DNA of 64,000 nt, from NCBI RefSeq assembly GCF_907163125.1, contig NZ_OU015319.1:2666001-2730000 (forward strand). Reading direction: 5' to 3'. The notes under the pieces were generated by a model, which did no database searches, was not told where the DNA came from, and saw only the letters and a program-made list of their open reading frames with translations. The DNA comes from Cloacibacterium caeni. Its GTDB lineage: Bacteria > Bacteroidota > Bacteroidia > Flavobacteriales > Weeksellaceae. The translations under genes and the position numbers were made by a program. Each line of letters opens with the position of its first letter. Position 1 is the stretch's first letter. Positions 1 to 8,691 of the stretch are shown one piece after another.

Positions 1-416
1 CTTATCAAGCTACTGCTGAAGCGATGAGCGATTTACAAGCTACTTATATTCCTGCAGATGTATTTCTTCATTTGCTAGAAGTAGACCCACAATTGTCTTT
101 TGCAATGCTTCAAAAAATCTCTTTCGAATTGGGCGAAAGTTCTAATACAGTAACTTTCTTGGCTCAAAAAACAGTAAGAGAAAGATTAGCAGAAGTGCTT
201 CTTCTTCTAGAGCAGAAATTAGGAACAGACCCAGAAGGTTTTATCAAAATTTCTTTAACAAGAGAAGAAATTGCTAACTTAATCGGAACTGCTACAGAAA
301 GTGCCATCAGATTAATCTCAGAATTTAAACAAGATAACTACATAGAAGTGGAAGGAAGAAACTTAAAAATCTTAAACCACGAAAAACTAAGAAAATTAGG
401 ACACGTAGTTTTATAA
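1..416 (+). CDS. Crp/Fnr family transcriptional regulator (C-terminal part)
   Basis: The frame is already open at base 3 (YQATAEAM...), so the start and the cyclic-nucleotide-like sensor domain lie outside the window. The visible 137 residues cover the long dimerisation helix (FLAQKTVRERLAEVLLLL) and a winged helix-turn-helix of the HTH_Crp type, with recognition helix TATESAIRLISEF and the wing IEVEGRNLKILN. These are DNA-binding features of the Crp/Fnr family. The effector cannot be judged because the sensor is missing. The first ATG at base 24 is internal, not the true start. A strong terminator follows at once, so the gene ends its own transcript. Confidence 0.9.
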   Translation, partial: YQATAEAMSDLQATYIPADVFLHLLEVDPQLSFAMLQKISFELGESSNTVTFLAQKTVRERLAEVLLLLEQKLGTDPEGFIKISLTREEIANLIGTATESAIRLISEFKQDNYIEVEGRNLKILNHEKLRKLGHVVL

Positions 417-425
417 AAATTAAAA

Positions 426-452
426 ATGTCGACCGAGAGTCGGCATTTTTTT
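426..452 (+). terminator. Rho-independent terminator after the Crp/Fnr gene
   Basis: An 8-bp stem (ATGTCGAC with GTCGGCAT, one G-U pair), a 5-nt loop and a run of seven T, starting 10 bases after the stop codon. Confidence 0.85.
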
Positions 453-480
453 ATATTTTTACTCTTTAAAATTTATTCCC

Positions 481-1296
481 ATGTCAGTACATTCCGAAAT
501 TAAAAAAGTAACGACCGAAACCTTACGAAAAATGAAGTTCGATAAGGAAAAAATCACAATGCTTACTGCTTATGATTATACCACTGCCAAAATGGTAGAT
601 GCAGGTGGAGTAGATGCTATTTTAATCGGAGATTCGGCAGCGAATGTAATGGCAGGTCACGAAACTACTTTGCCTATTACTTTAGATCAAATGATTTATC
701 ATGCTCAGTGCGTAGTAAGAGGAGTAGATAGAGCATTAGTAGTTGCAGATTTGCCATTCGGAACGTATCAGTCAGACCCACAAAAAGCGTTGGAATCTGG
801 CGTAAGAATGATGAAAGAATCTGGAGCTCATGCTGTGAAAATAGAAGGCGGCGAAGAAATCGCAGATTCTGTTTCTAGATTAATTAATGCAGGAATTCCA
901 GTAATGGGACATTTAGGTTTAACACCGCAATCAATTTATCAATTTGGAACTTATAAAGTTCGCGCTAAAGAAGATGCAGAAGCCGAAAAACTAATAAAAG
1001 ATGCTAAAATTTTAGAAGAACTGGGCTGTTTTGCTTTAGTTTTAGAAAAAATTCCTGCTGACTTAGCGAAGAAAGTTTCAGAAAGTATTTCTATCCCAAC
1101 GATAGGAATTGGAGCTGGACCAGATTGTGATGGTCAAGTTCTGGTTTATCATGATATGGTAGGAATGAATAAAGGATTTTCGCCGAAATTTTTAAGAAGA
1201 TATTTAGACCTTTATACAGAAATTACAGGCGCCGTTTCGCAATATGTGAAAGATGTGAAAGACGTTTCCTTCCCGAATAAGAACGAAAGTTACTAG
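481..1296 (+). CDS. panB: 3-methyl-2-oxobutanoate hydroxymethyltransferase (PanB)
   Basis: First committed step of pantothenate synthesis: transfers a hydroxymethyl group from 5,10-methylene-THF to 2-ketoisovalerate, giving ketopantoate, in the cytosol. The 271-residue TIM barrel has the family landmarks TAYDYTTAKMVD, IGDSAANV (metal ligand D51), VVADLPFGTYQ (D90), VKIEGGEE (E122) and the general base in VLEKIP (E189), followed by PTIGIGAGPDCDGQVLVYHD. Length is normal. The gene lies between two terminators and has no other pan gene next to it, so it is probably transcribed alone. The ATG at 481 gives the expected N-terminus. Confidence 0.96.
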   Translation: MSVHSEIKKVTTETLRKMKFDKEKITMLTAYDYTTAKMVDAGGVDAILIGDSAANVMAGHETTLPITLDQMIYHAQCVVRGVDRALVVADLPFGTYQSDPQKALESGVRMMKESGAHAVKIEGGEEIADSVSRLINAGIPVMGHLGLTPQSIYQFGTYKVRAKEDAEAEKLIKDAKILEELGCFALVLEKIPADLAKKVSESISIPTIGIGAGPDCDGQVLVYHDMVGMNKGFSPKFLRRYLDLYTEITGAVSQYVKDVKDVSFPNKNESY

Positions 1297-1304
1297 ATAA
1301 ATAA

Positions 1305-1332
1305 AAAGTTGAGTTTTTTGCTCAACTTTTTT
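1305..1332 (+). terminator. Rho-independent terminator after panB
   Basis: A perfect 9-bp stem (AAAGTTGAG with CTCAACTTT), a 7-nt loop and a T-rich tail. Confidence 0.85.
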
Positions 1333-1355
1333 TATTTTTATGGAAAATTATAACC

Positions 1356-2246
1356 ATGAAAAAACTTTCTTTATTGTTCACGTTAATTTCTTTTTGTATT
1401 TTCTCTCAGGAAAAGAAATTTATCACTCCAGAGTTACCCAAAAATCAAGTTTACCAGTATCACATTTCTTCAGCTTCTTCTCTTAAATCTCCAAAAGGAA
1501 AATCGTATCACGCTCCATTTACGGTGAATCAAGATGTAGAATTAACTTATCTTTTTAATGATGGAAATGATAAAATTTTCAGTTGGAAAATCATCAATTA
1601 TGAACACCTACATGAAGGCAAGAAAGAGGAGAAAAACGATTGCAATTGTAATAAAGTAGCCTACCGAAATCAGTTGACCATTTATTTTAGAACAGATTCT
1701 TTAGGTGCTTATAAAAAAATCAATAATCTGGCTCAAGTAAGAGGAAATCTCTTGAAAAACATTGCAGAACAAGAAAAACAACTGAGCAAAAAAGATAAAA
1801 ACATTTTTGAAAGGGTTAAAAGAAATCCAGAAGGTGTAATTTCTAATATAGAAGAAGATATAATTATTTTCTCAAGATATTTTGGTTTAGAAAATAAAAA
1901 TTCGGTGAATACTCTTTTTGCCAAAAGAAATAATTTTCCATTTGGGTTAAAAAGCAAGCCTTTTAAAGTGGTTTTGTCTGTTTTGAGTGAAGAAAAAGAC
2001 TTGAAAATCAATGTCAAAAACGAGTTTGATAAAAATAAAGCCGAAGATGACGACTATAATATCTTTAGATTTAACCAAGATGTGGAAAAGGAAAAGAAAC
2101 ACTATCAATTAATTGCTGATGAAGTATATGTTTTTTCTAAAGAAAATTTCCGACTTTTGTCAGCTAAATTAACAGCTAAAGAAATTAGTAATTTTCATAA
2201 TGATGGAATATATGATTATCAATATTCTATCACTCAAAAAGAATAA
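1356..2246 (+). CDS. Exported protein of unknown function
   Basis: A 296-residue protein with a Sec signal peptide (MKKLSLLFTLISFCIFSQ, cleavage expected before EKK) and no lipobox, so probably periplasmic. The body is charged and beta-rich, with a CNCN cysteine pair near residue 96 and an acidic patch (KAEDDDYN) near residue 230. I do not recognise the family. The stop codon overlaps the start codon of the next gene by one base (TAATG), so the two are translationally coupled and co-transcribed with an RluA-type pseudouridine synthase. Confidence 0.8.
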   Translation: MKKLSLLFTLISFCIFSQEKKFITPELPKNQVYQYHISSASSLKSPKGKSYHAPFTVNQDVELTYLFNDGNDKIFSWKIINYEHLHEGKKEEKNDCNCNKVAYRNQLTIYFRTDSLGAYKKINNLAQVRGNLLKNIAEQEKQLSKKDKNIFERVKRNPEGVISNIEEDIIIFSRYFGLENKNSVNTLFAKRNNFPFGLKSKPFKVVLSVLSEEKDLKINVKNEFDKNKAEDDDYNIFRFNQDVEKEKKHYQLIADEVYVFSKENFRLLSAKLTAKEISNFHNDGIYDYQYSITQKE

Positions 2247-2944
2247 TGCAAAACATAAACTCAAATATCGCTTCTCAAATCATCTATGAAGATAATCACC
2301 TTCTGGTTATCAATAAAAAAGTGGGGCAATTGGTTCAAGGTGATAAAACTGGCGACGAATCTCTGCTAGATTCCATTAAAAATTTCATCAAAATTAGAGA
2401 TAATAAACCTGGAAATGTTTTCTTAGGATTAGTTCATAGAATTGATAGGCCTACTTCTGGTTTGGTGATTTATGCCAAAACTTCTAAAGCGCTTTCTCGC
2501 CTCACACAAATGGTAAAAAATCGAGAAATTAAGAAAACATATTGGGCAGTGGTAGCCAAGGAAATGATTCCGCCTTCTCAAAGATTGGTTCATTATCTCA
2601 AAAAAAATGAGAAAAATAACAAAGCAATTGTTTTCCCAAAACCAACTGAAGGTGCAAAAGAAGCGATTCTTACTTATAATATTGTTAAAGCATTGGACAA
2701 TTATCTTCTTTTAGAAATCGATTTAGAAACAGGAAGACATCACCAAATCAGAGCACAATTATCTAAAAACGGAACGCCCATAAAAGGCGATTTAAAATAC
2801 GGTTCGCCACGTTCTAATCCTGATGGTGGCATTCATTTACACGCCAGAAAATTAGAATTTATACATCCTGTTACGAAAGAAAATATAGAAATTACAGCGC
2901 CAGTTCCTCAGAATGATGCAATTTGGCGTGCTTGCGAAGGTTGA
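2246..2944 (+). CDS. RluA-family rRNA/tRNA pseudouridine synthase
   Basis: Isomerises uridine to pseudouridine in structured RNA. The catalytic motif HRIDRPTSG is present with the nucleophilic aspartate at D67, followed by the family motifs IYAKTSKALSRL, LETGRHHQIRAQL and GDLKYG. At 232 residues it is a minimal catalytic domain without an N-terminal S4 domain, resembling the RluA/RluC-like short forms common in Bacteroidota. The exact target base cannot be read from the sequence. The 3' end overlaps the convergent minus-strand lipoprotein gene by 37 bases. Confidence 0.9.
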   Translation: MQNINSNIASQIIYEDNHLLVINKKVGQLVQGDKTGDESLLDSIKNFIKIRDNKPGNVFLGLVHRIDRPTSGLVIYAKTSKALSRLTQMVKNREIKKTYWAVVAKEMIPPSQRLVHYLKKNEKNNKAIVFPKPTEGAKEAILTYNIVKALDNYLLLEIDLETGRHHQIRAQLSKNGTPIKGDLKYGSPRSNPDGGIHLHARKLEFIHPVTKENIEITAPVPQNDAIWRACEG

Positions 2945-3339
2945 TTTTCTGTTTTTTTATAAAGACTTGCAAAACAATCAAAACAATCACCAATTAGATG
3001 CAGTTGGTTTTGTGATTCTATCATAAAACTGTCTCTAAAACCACTATTGTAAATAATCATGTCTTTAATTTTATTGTCTAGAACAGATTTTTCTCGTGAA
3101 ATTTTATAACTGTTTTTTTGTTTTAAAACGCTATTCTCATAAACTTTTACAGAATCTTTTGTAATAACAATTTTCACTTGTTTTCCTGTAGAATCAGGCG
3201 TTTCTGTTCTGCCATCAATTCCACCTGTAGAAGAAATCCATTCCCAGTTTCCTATTAATGATTCTTTAGTAGAATTTTCATCTTGTCTTTCGCATGATAT
3301 TGCCCAAACAAGAACTAGAAGTAAAAATAATTTTTTCAT
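2908..3339 (-). CDS. Small lipoprotein, lipocalin-like pattern
   Basis: 143 residues with a signal peptide and lipobox (VWAISC then E), so lipid-anchored. The mature part starts with the pattern SLIGNWEWISS often seen in lipocalin-like lipoproteins of Flavobacteriia, and contains two close cysteines (GDCFDCFAS). It is the last gene of a minus-strand operon behind the sigma factor and barrel protein, 11 bases after the barrel gene. Its last 37 bases are antisense to the end of the pseudouridine synthase gene. Function unknown. Confidence 0.75.
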   Translation of the reverse strand: MKKLFLLLVLVWAISCERQDENSTKESLIGNWEWISSTGGIDGRTETPDSTGKQVKIVITKDSVKVYENSVLKQKNSYKISREKSVLDNKIKDMIIYNSGFRDSFMIESQNQLHLIGDCFDCFASLYKKTENQPSQARQIASF

Positions 3340-3350
3340 GGTGATTTAAT

Positions 3351-4805
3351 TTAAAATTTATAAACAAAACCAGTATAAACGCCAATGAAATATGGAGAAA
3401 ATGAGTTTTGTTTGTCTTTAAATGTATTAAAATGATATTTAAAAGTAGGTTCTAATTTCAAGTCTAAATTTTTAGAAAAAGGATAAGAAAAACCGAGTCC
3501 TACATTTCCTGTAAAATGTACATCGTTGATATTGTTAGACTTACCTATTTCTGTTTTCGTATTATTAGATGAAACGGAAACTGCATTTTTATTTAAAATG
3601 ACAGAACTAAAACCAGTTATGGTGTTGATTTTCAATTTTTTATTGAGTAAAGTATAAGAAAATTCAACAGGGACTTCTATAAAACTCATCTCTTGGTTCA
3701 GTGTCCCTGAATTCACAGAACCTACTACATCTGCATTGTAAAAAGAAGCATTATTATTAAGGATAACCATATTCTGTCCGTTTTCATTTAAAGACAATGT
3801 TTTATAGCTATTGTTGTAACTAATAGAAGCCGTACTGTTGGCTTTAAAGAAAATTACATTTTCGGTTTTATGGTTAAGGCTATAATTGCTTACGCCCGTT
3901 CTTACAGAAATTTTATCATTAATAGCATACTGAATTCCTGCTCCAAAACTGTTATTATCATCAAAAGTTTTAGTATTGTTATCAAAGGAATTACTTATCG
4001 CAGAACCTTTAGTAGAAGAAGCAAAAAGTGGAGTGTAATTAGCAAAAACGGATAATTTTTTAGATTTTTTTTGCGTTACTTTTTGCGTTTCTTTTTCTAG
4101 TTTTGTTTTAAAAATATCTTCTTCTGAATTATTTTGAACTAAAATATTTTCTTCTTTTTTCAAAACTTCTTGTTCTTTTTTAGCTGAATTTACGAGATTG
4201 TTTTCAGCTAAAACAATTGGCGATTTTTCTTCTATATTTTTTTGATTTGGTGTAATTTCTGATTGAAGATTTTTCGCCAAGTTTTTTTCCTCTGAAGATG
4301 GATTTTCAAGATTTGTCTTATTTTTTTCTACAGAATTTAGGGTATTGTTTGTTAATTTTATATTTTTTGAAGTATTGCTTTTAGGCAAAGAACTTTTTGC
4401 AGTAATTGTATTAACGGAAAAATTTGTGTTTTTAGAATCGTTAATATTGTTTTTATTATTAATGATTTCAGCAGTCTTTGCATCTATTTTTGAATGATTA
4501 TGTAAGTTGTTTTCTGTAACTTTTTGATTCTGAATTTCAGTGTTTTGATGAGCGATTTCAGTATTGTTTTTTGGTAAATTGCTGTCAATCTTATCATTAA
4601 ATAAGAAATAACTTATCAATAAAACCGCAGCTACACTTGTAGAAACAATTGCAGATTTCAACCAAAATAGAGGAATTATCCTTCTTTTTTCTTCTTTTTC
4701 ATTTATTTTTTCGGAAATAAAATCCCAAGATTCTTGTGGCGTATTGGCTTCAAAATCTCCGAGTTTTTCCTTAAAAATTTGCTCTATATCTTTTTTATTT
4801 TTCAT
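3351..4805 (-). CDS. Inner-membrane-anchored protein with C-terminal beta-barrel domain, putative anti-sigma partner
   Basis: 484 residues in three parts. Residues 1-43 are a cytoplasmic segment of the kind found in proteins encoded next to ECF sigma factors (IEQIFKEKLGDFEANTPQ). One transmembrane helix follows (about 45-69). Residues 70-245 form a long Asn/Lys/Glu-rich linker of low complexity. From about 250 to the end it has repeated amphipathic strands typical of a small outer-membrane barrel and ends in an aromatic residue (VYTGFVYKF). The start overlaps the end of the sigma factor gene by 11 bases. The sigma-regulator role is inference from the gene pair; the barrel call rests on strand pattern. 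Confidence 0.75.
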   Translation of the reverse strand: MKNKKDIEQIFKEKLGDFEANTPQESWDFISEKINEKEEKRRIIPLFWLKSAIVSTSVAAVLLISYFLFNDKIDSNLPKNNTEIAHQNTEIQNQKVTENNLHNHSKIDAKTAEIINNKNNINDSKNTNFSVNTITAKSSLPKSNTSKNIKLTNNTLNSVEKNKTNLENPSSEEKNLAKNLQSEITPNQKNIEEKSPIVLAENNLVNSAKKEQEVLKKEENILVQNNSEEDIFKTKLEKETQKVTQKKSKKLSVFANYTPLFASSTKGSAISNSFDNNTKTFDDNNSFGAGIQYAINDKISVRTGVSNYSLNHKTENVIFFKANSTASISYNNSYKTLSLNENGQNMVILNNNASFYNADVVGSVNSGTLNQEMSFIEVPVEFSYTLLNKKLKINTITGFSSVILNKNAVSVSSNNTKTEIGKSNNINDVHFTGNVGLGFSYPFSKNLDLKLEPTFKYHFNTFKDKQNSFSPYFIGVYTGFVYKF

Positions 4806-5340
4806 GGTAATAAAGCGTATTTTTCTGTTGTGATGTAATTTTTTGTTTCAAAATCATTTTGGCTCTGCTCAAATTAGATTTGCTGGTTCCTTCAGAAATA
4901 TTAAGCATTTCTGCGATTTCACGATGGCTATAATGGTCTAAAACATAGAGATTAAAAACCATTTTGTATTGAGTAGGTAATTCTTGTACCAATTTTAGAA
5001 GTTGGTCTATAGAGAATTCTTCTTCTTCATTTATTTCTTCATAGGTTTCTATAGTTTCTAAGTCTGTAAAAGCTAAATTCTTGTTTTTTTTGAGTTGAGA
5101 AATACAATGATTAATAGTGATTTTTTTTGCCCAAAAAAACAAATCACTTTTAAAGTTAAATTGATGTAAATTTTTGAAAATTAAAATAAAACTTTCCTGA
5201 AAATAATCTTTGGCATCATCTTGATTTTGAGCATATTTTAAACAAGCACCAAAAAGTTTTGGTGCGAGATAATCATACAATTCACGTTGTGATTGTGCAT
5301 TTTTTTGTAAACAAGAAGAGATTAGTTCTTTAAAATTCAT
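4795..5340 (-). CDS. ECF-type RNA polymerase sigma factor
   Basis: Sigma-70 family with region 2 (LYDYLAPKLFGACLKYAQNQ, DDAKDYFQESFILIF) and region 4 (LPTQYKMVFNLYVLDHYSHREIAEML, then SEGTSKSNLSRAKMIL) and nothing else, as in extracytoplasmic-function sigma factors. I chose the ATG at 5340 (MNFKELISSC); the longer frame would need a TTG at 5349. It follows two small lipoprotein genes and overlaps the putative anti-sigma/barrel gene by 11 bases, so the five genes look like one operon. Stress response at the envelope is a reasonable inference, but the signal is unknown. Confidence 0.92.
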   Translation of the reverse strand: MNFKELISSCLQKNAQSQRELYDYLAPKLFGACLKYAQNQDDAKDYFQESFILIFKNLHQFNFKSDLFFWAKKITINHCISQLKKNKNLAFTDLETIETYEEINEEEEFSIDQLLKLVQELPTQYKMVFNLYVLDHYSHREIAEMLNISEGTSKSNLSRAKMILKQKITSQQKNTLYYHEK

Positions 5341-5373
5341 GTAATACAACTTACAGTACCGAAAATAGTGATT

Positions 5374-5784
5374 TTATTCTACAACTATGGTTTTAGTAAT
5401 CCATAAATCATTTCCAGCATTGTCTTTTCCGTTCCAAAACTTAAAAGTGTAGGTTCCTTTTTCTACAGGTTTAAAGTTAAATTGATTAGCGCCTACATAA
5501 GCAACTTGTGTACAAACATTATTTTCTTTGTAAATATAAGAAGTTACAAATCTATTCAGATTATCAATTCTATAATCATAATCATAAAATCTATCACAGC
5601 CAGAAGCATAAGTAGAGTAAGTTTTAATGGTTTGAGTAGTAAATAAATCCATCTTCTCTTGAGGGATTTTCACACTATCTATTTTAATTCTAGAAATACT
5701 AATGTTGTTTTCTTCTCTAGTATCACAAGAAAATAGAAATCCAAGAGTGCATAAAGCCATTGTAGTAAAAAATAATTTTTTCAT
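5374..5784 (-). CDS. Small lipoprotein
   Basis: 136 residues with signal peptide and lipobox (LGFLFSC then D). The mature region is beta-rich, with a GCDRFYDYDYRIDNLN segment and a C-terminal ending TYTFKFWNGKDNAGND LWITKTIVVE pattern that resembles a single Ig-like or fibronectin-like fold. No family recognised. It starts 4 bases after the preceding lipoprotein gene and is followed by the ECF sigma factor, so it belongs to that operon. Confidence 0.75.
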   Translation of the reverse strand: MKKLFFTTMALCTLGFLFSCDTREENNISISRIKIDSVKIPQEKMDLFTTQTIKTYSTYASGCDRFYDYDYRIDNLNRFVTSYIYKENNVCTQVAYVGANQFNFKPVEKGTYTFKFWNGKDNAGNDLWITKTIVVE

Positions 5785-5788
5785 AATC

Positions 5789-6199
5789 TTAATCTTTTAT
5801 TTTGGTAAATTTTTGTGCACAAGGTTCGTCACAACCATAATTAGAAATAATGAGGTTGCCGTTTTCAATATTTATTGATAAAACGGTAGGTAATAACAAT
5901 CCTATGGTAAAACATTTTGGCGTTAATTTTTTTTCTGTAGAAGAATAAATATAATTTCCGTCTGTGTTTTGATTGGCTTCAATATTCATGTTACAAAAAC
6001 TTCCGTTAGAGATATATGTTCCATCATTTCTAAAAGTTACAGTTCTGCTACTGTTAACAGGTAAGAATTTACCACTTCCATCGCCTGGATCCATTAATTG
6101 TGCACTTAGTTTCCATGTTCCGATGATATTGGTTTCATCTAAGTCTTGTCTGCAACCAATAAACAAGATAACCAATAAAATGAGTTTTAAAAGTTTCAT
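5789..6199 (-). CDS. Lipocalin-like small lipoprotein
   Basis: 136 residues, signal peptide and lipobox (LLVILFIGC then R). The mature part has the lipocalin-like opening TNIIGTWKLSAQL and closing ISNYGCDEPCAQKFTKIKD with paired cysteines. It appears to be the first gene of the minus-strand operon with the lipoprotein, ECF sigma factor, barrel protein and terminal lipoprotein. Ligand and function are unknown. Confidence 0.75.
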   Translation of the reverse strand: MKLLKLILLVILFIGCRQDLDETNIIGTWKLSAQLMDPGDGSGKFLPVNSSRTVTFRNDGTYISNGSFCNMNIEANQNTDGNYIYSSTEKKLTPKCFTIGLLLPTVLSINIENGNLIISNYGCDEPCAQKFTKIKD

Positions 6200-6257
6200 A
6201 ATTTTATATTTTACTATTAAGAGGTAAAAACATTCAATTGGTTGCGTCTTAAAACAA

Positions 6258-6288
6258 AAAAAGATTTCTAAATTTTAGAAATCTTTTT
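6258..6288 (-). terminator. Terminator of the TonB-dependent receptor gene
   Basis: A perfect 14-bp inverted repeat with a 3-nt loop (6258-6271 with 6275-6288), A-rich on its left side, which becomes a U-run for the minus-strand transcript. It may also work for transcripts entering from the other side. Confidence 0.85.
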
Positions 6289-6293
6289 CGTAT

Positions 6294-8516
6294 TTACTGA
6301 TTCGGTAATCCAGAATCTTCTTTTTTGTCTTGTTTCAATAAGTTCGGATCTTCTTTTACCAATTTATTCTTAGTAGGAAGTTTATAATTGATAGAAATTC
6401 CAAAATTTTGAGAATCAAAATTATTTCCTAAATAAAGATTAGAATTGTTATAAAGCGAGGTTACCGCATTTACGTTGCTTCTAAACAAGTCATTTGCAAA
6501 AACAGATACGGTAAGTCTATCATTCAAGAATTTTTTAGTAGCAGTAAGGTCGAAGCTATTCATCCAAGGTTTTTCCATTCTGTAGTAGTACCAGTTACCT
6601 TTGGTCATGGTTCCGTAATTAGCAACTAGTTTAATGTCTTTTGGTAAAATAAATTGAGCCATGATGTTAAAAATCCAGAATCCTTTATTGTCATTATCTG
6701 GTAACTGATGAAGTTGATAACCTGTGTAAACGTATAAGAAGTTCATTTTATCTGGATTGATATTAAATTTCATTGTTTCCTTTAATCCTTTAGTAAAAAG
6801 CATAAAAGGAATAGGTAAACCGAAATTAAAATTATGAACTTTCATAGAAGAAACGTTTATAAAACCATTACTTACTCCATAAGCTTCTCTATTTTCTATG
6901 ATGGGTTTCTCTGCAAAGAAATATTTCTTTTCGGCAAATTGTATAGATTGATTTTCGGCGATACTTAGATTATAGCCAATAAAAGCATAATCAAAGACTG
7001 AAAATTTTGCTTCGAGATTATTAAAAATAGTGGGTTGTAGATTAGGATTTCCTCCGAAACTGATGTTTCCGTTTTGGTAATTGGTGTTATTTGGGTTAAG
7101 CCAAGAAATATTAGGCAGTTGAATTTTTCTGTTGTAATTTAGTGCAAAATAGACTTGTTTCCCAAAGTTATATTGAATGCTTGCATTCGGGAAAAGGCTG
7201 AATTTTTTAAAAGGAATTAGATCTTTAGTAAGTTTTCCGGTGGTTAAATCTATGGTTTTTCCAGAAATATCATACGCTTCTGCTCTGGTTCCTAAAATAA
7301 AATCAAAATTCTTTTTCTTTGCTTGAAGTTCTGCATACGTAGAAGTAGTTTGTCTTTGGTATTCTAAATTAGTAATGCCGAAAAAATCTGTGTCGTAGTT
7401 TAATTTTTCAAACAAACCACCGAAAGAAATTTTCCCTTCGTCTAAAATTTTAATAGGTTGCGAATAATCAATTCTGAAGGTCGCTACGTTTTGATGAGAA
7501 GTGGTTTCTATGTTATTGTTTTGAGTAGTAGAGTTGATAAATTTTTTACCATCAAGATTATAGTTTGAATCAAAAGTGTTATAACTGGCGTTCAAATCTA
7601 ATTTTTTATTTTTATCGTCAAATTTTATTTGATACGTTGCGCTTAAATCTTTTCTCCAGTTTTCTGTCTCTCCGAAATCTTTGGTGGTATAATCGTCTAT
7701 ACTGTAAATGTAATTAGGCGCGGTTCCCGTTCTATTGGCTATAAAACCAGAACTGCTATTTTCGGTGTCATTATTATTATGGTTGATGTCATAATTTACC
7801 AATAATCTGTCTTTCCCAATGTTAAAAGTAAGTGCAGATTTCACAAAATAACCTCTATTCACTTGCTCCGAAAATACGTTAGAAACCTTGTCTATAATAG
7901 ATTCTCTGTATGCTTCTCTATAATTTTGTCCAAAATTTAGTTGCCACCCGAAATATTTATTTTTGGCATTTAACAAAATAGAATTATTGGTTCTGTTTCT
8001 GTATTTTTCGTAATTGGTGAAAGCGTATCTCCCGGTGTAAGTTGCAGAAAGATATTTTTGTGCGTTTTTATTGGTGATAATGTTAATGATTGCACCACCA
8101 GAAGTGGCAGGAAATTCAGAACCTGGTTGCGTTACAATTTCTACACGTTCTACAGAATTGGCAGGCATTCCTTCGAGAAAAGCTTGCAACTGATTACCGC
8201 CAATATTTAGCGGTCTTCCGTCCATATAAACATCTAATTGCTTCCCTTGATACATCATACCTGCAACATCAGAAACGATAAGTCCTGGCAATTTTTTAAG
8301 ACCTTCACTTACATTTCCAGTATTGAGATGAGCTTGTTCTGAAAAATCAAAAATAGTTCTGTCTGCTTTTTGTTCTACTGCTTTTTTGGTTTTGGTAAGG
8401 GTTACACCGTCTATTTGTTTCTCTTTTAGCGTTTCATTTTTAGTATTTTGAGAAAAAACGAAAGTTGTGGTAAAAAGAAATCCAATAGCGATGATATAAT
8501 TTTTTTTCATATTCAT
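6294..8516 (-). CDS. TonB-dependent outer-membrane beta-barrel protein
   Basis: 740 residues with a Sec signal peptide (a second in-frame ATG, two codons in, gives MKKNYIIAIGFLF and may be the real start). A plug domain is clear: LKKLPGLIVSD, VYMDGRPLNIGG, and VERVEIVTQPGSEFPATSGGAIINI, the usual plug end before the barrel. The rest is a long beta-barrel of the outer-membrane beta-barrel family typical of Bacteroidota. It lacks the N-terminal carboxypeptidase-regulatory-like domain and has no SusD partner, so it is not a SusC-type glycan importer. The substrate is unknown. The gene has its own terminator and stands alone. Confidence 0.85.
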   Translation of the reverse strand: MNMKKNYIIAIGFLFTTTFVFSQNTKNETLKEKQIDGVTLTKTKKAVEQKADRTIFDFSEQAHLNTGNVSEGLKKLPGLIVSDVAGMMYQGKQLDVYMDGRPLNIGGNQLQAFLEGMPANSVERVEIVTQPGSEFPATSGGAIINIITNKNAQKYLSATYTGRYAFTNYEKYRNRTNNSILLNAKNKYFGWQLNFGQNYREAYRESIIDKVSNVFSEQVNRGYFVKSALTFNIGKDRLLVNYDINHNNNDTENSSSGFIANRTGTAPNYIYSIDDYTTKDFGETENWRKDLSATYQIKFDDKNKKLDLNASYNTFDSNYNLDGKKFINSTTQNNNIETTSHQNVATFRIDYSQPIKILDEGKISFGGLFEKLNYDTDFFGITNLEYQRQTTSTYAELQAKKKNFDFILGTRAEAYDISGKTIDLTTGKLTKDLIPFKKFSLFPNASIQYNFGKQVYFALNYNRKIQLPNISWLNPNNTNYQNGNISFGGNPNLQPTIFNNLEAKFSVFDYAFIGYNLSIAENQSIQFAEKKYFFAEKPIIENREAYGVSNGFINVSSMKVHNFNFGLPIPFMLFTKGLKETMKFNINPDKMNFLYVYTGYQLHQLPDNDNKGFWIFNIMAQFILPKDIKLVANYGTMTKGNWYYYRMEKPWMNSFDLTATKKFLNDRLTVSVFANDLFRSNVNAVTSLYNNSNLYLGNNFDSQNFGISINYKLPTKNKLVKEDPNLLKQDKKEDSGLPNQ

Positions 8517-8641
8517 TTTTAAATTCTTCTATAAGACTGTCGAAATGCTATTTTGTTACAAAAGATTTATTGCCAAATCGAAAATTGAATTTTAATTAAA
8601 ATTCCAATGATTAACTTTAAAAAAAAAATTTTTATGCCAAT

Positions 8642-8673
8642 AAAAAACCACCCGAATTTTCGAGTGGTTTTTT
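8642..8673 (-). terminator. Terminator after the aconitase A gene
   Basis: Stem 8642-8654 with 8661-8673 (AAAAAACCAC pairs with GTGGTTTTTT, one inner mismatch), 6-nt loop, A-run on the left side giving a U-run in the minus-strand RNA. Confidence 0.8.
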
Positions 8674-8691
8674 AGTATTTATGAAAAAAAC

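Noticed and set aside
6294-8516. SusC-type glycan importer
   Set aside because: There is no SusD partner and no N-terminal regulatory domain; only the general receptor call is supported.
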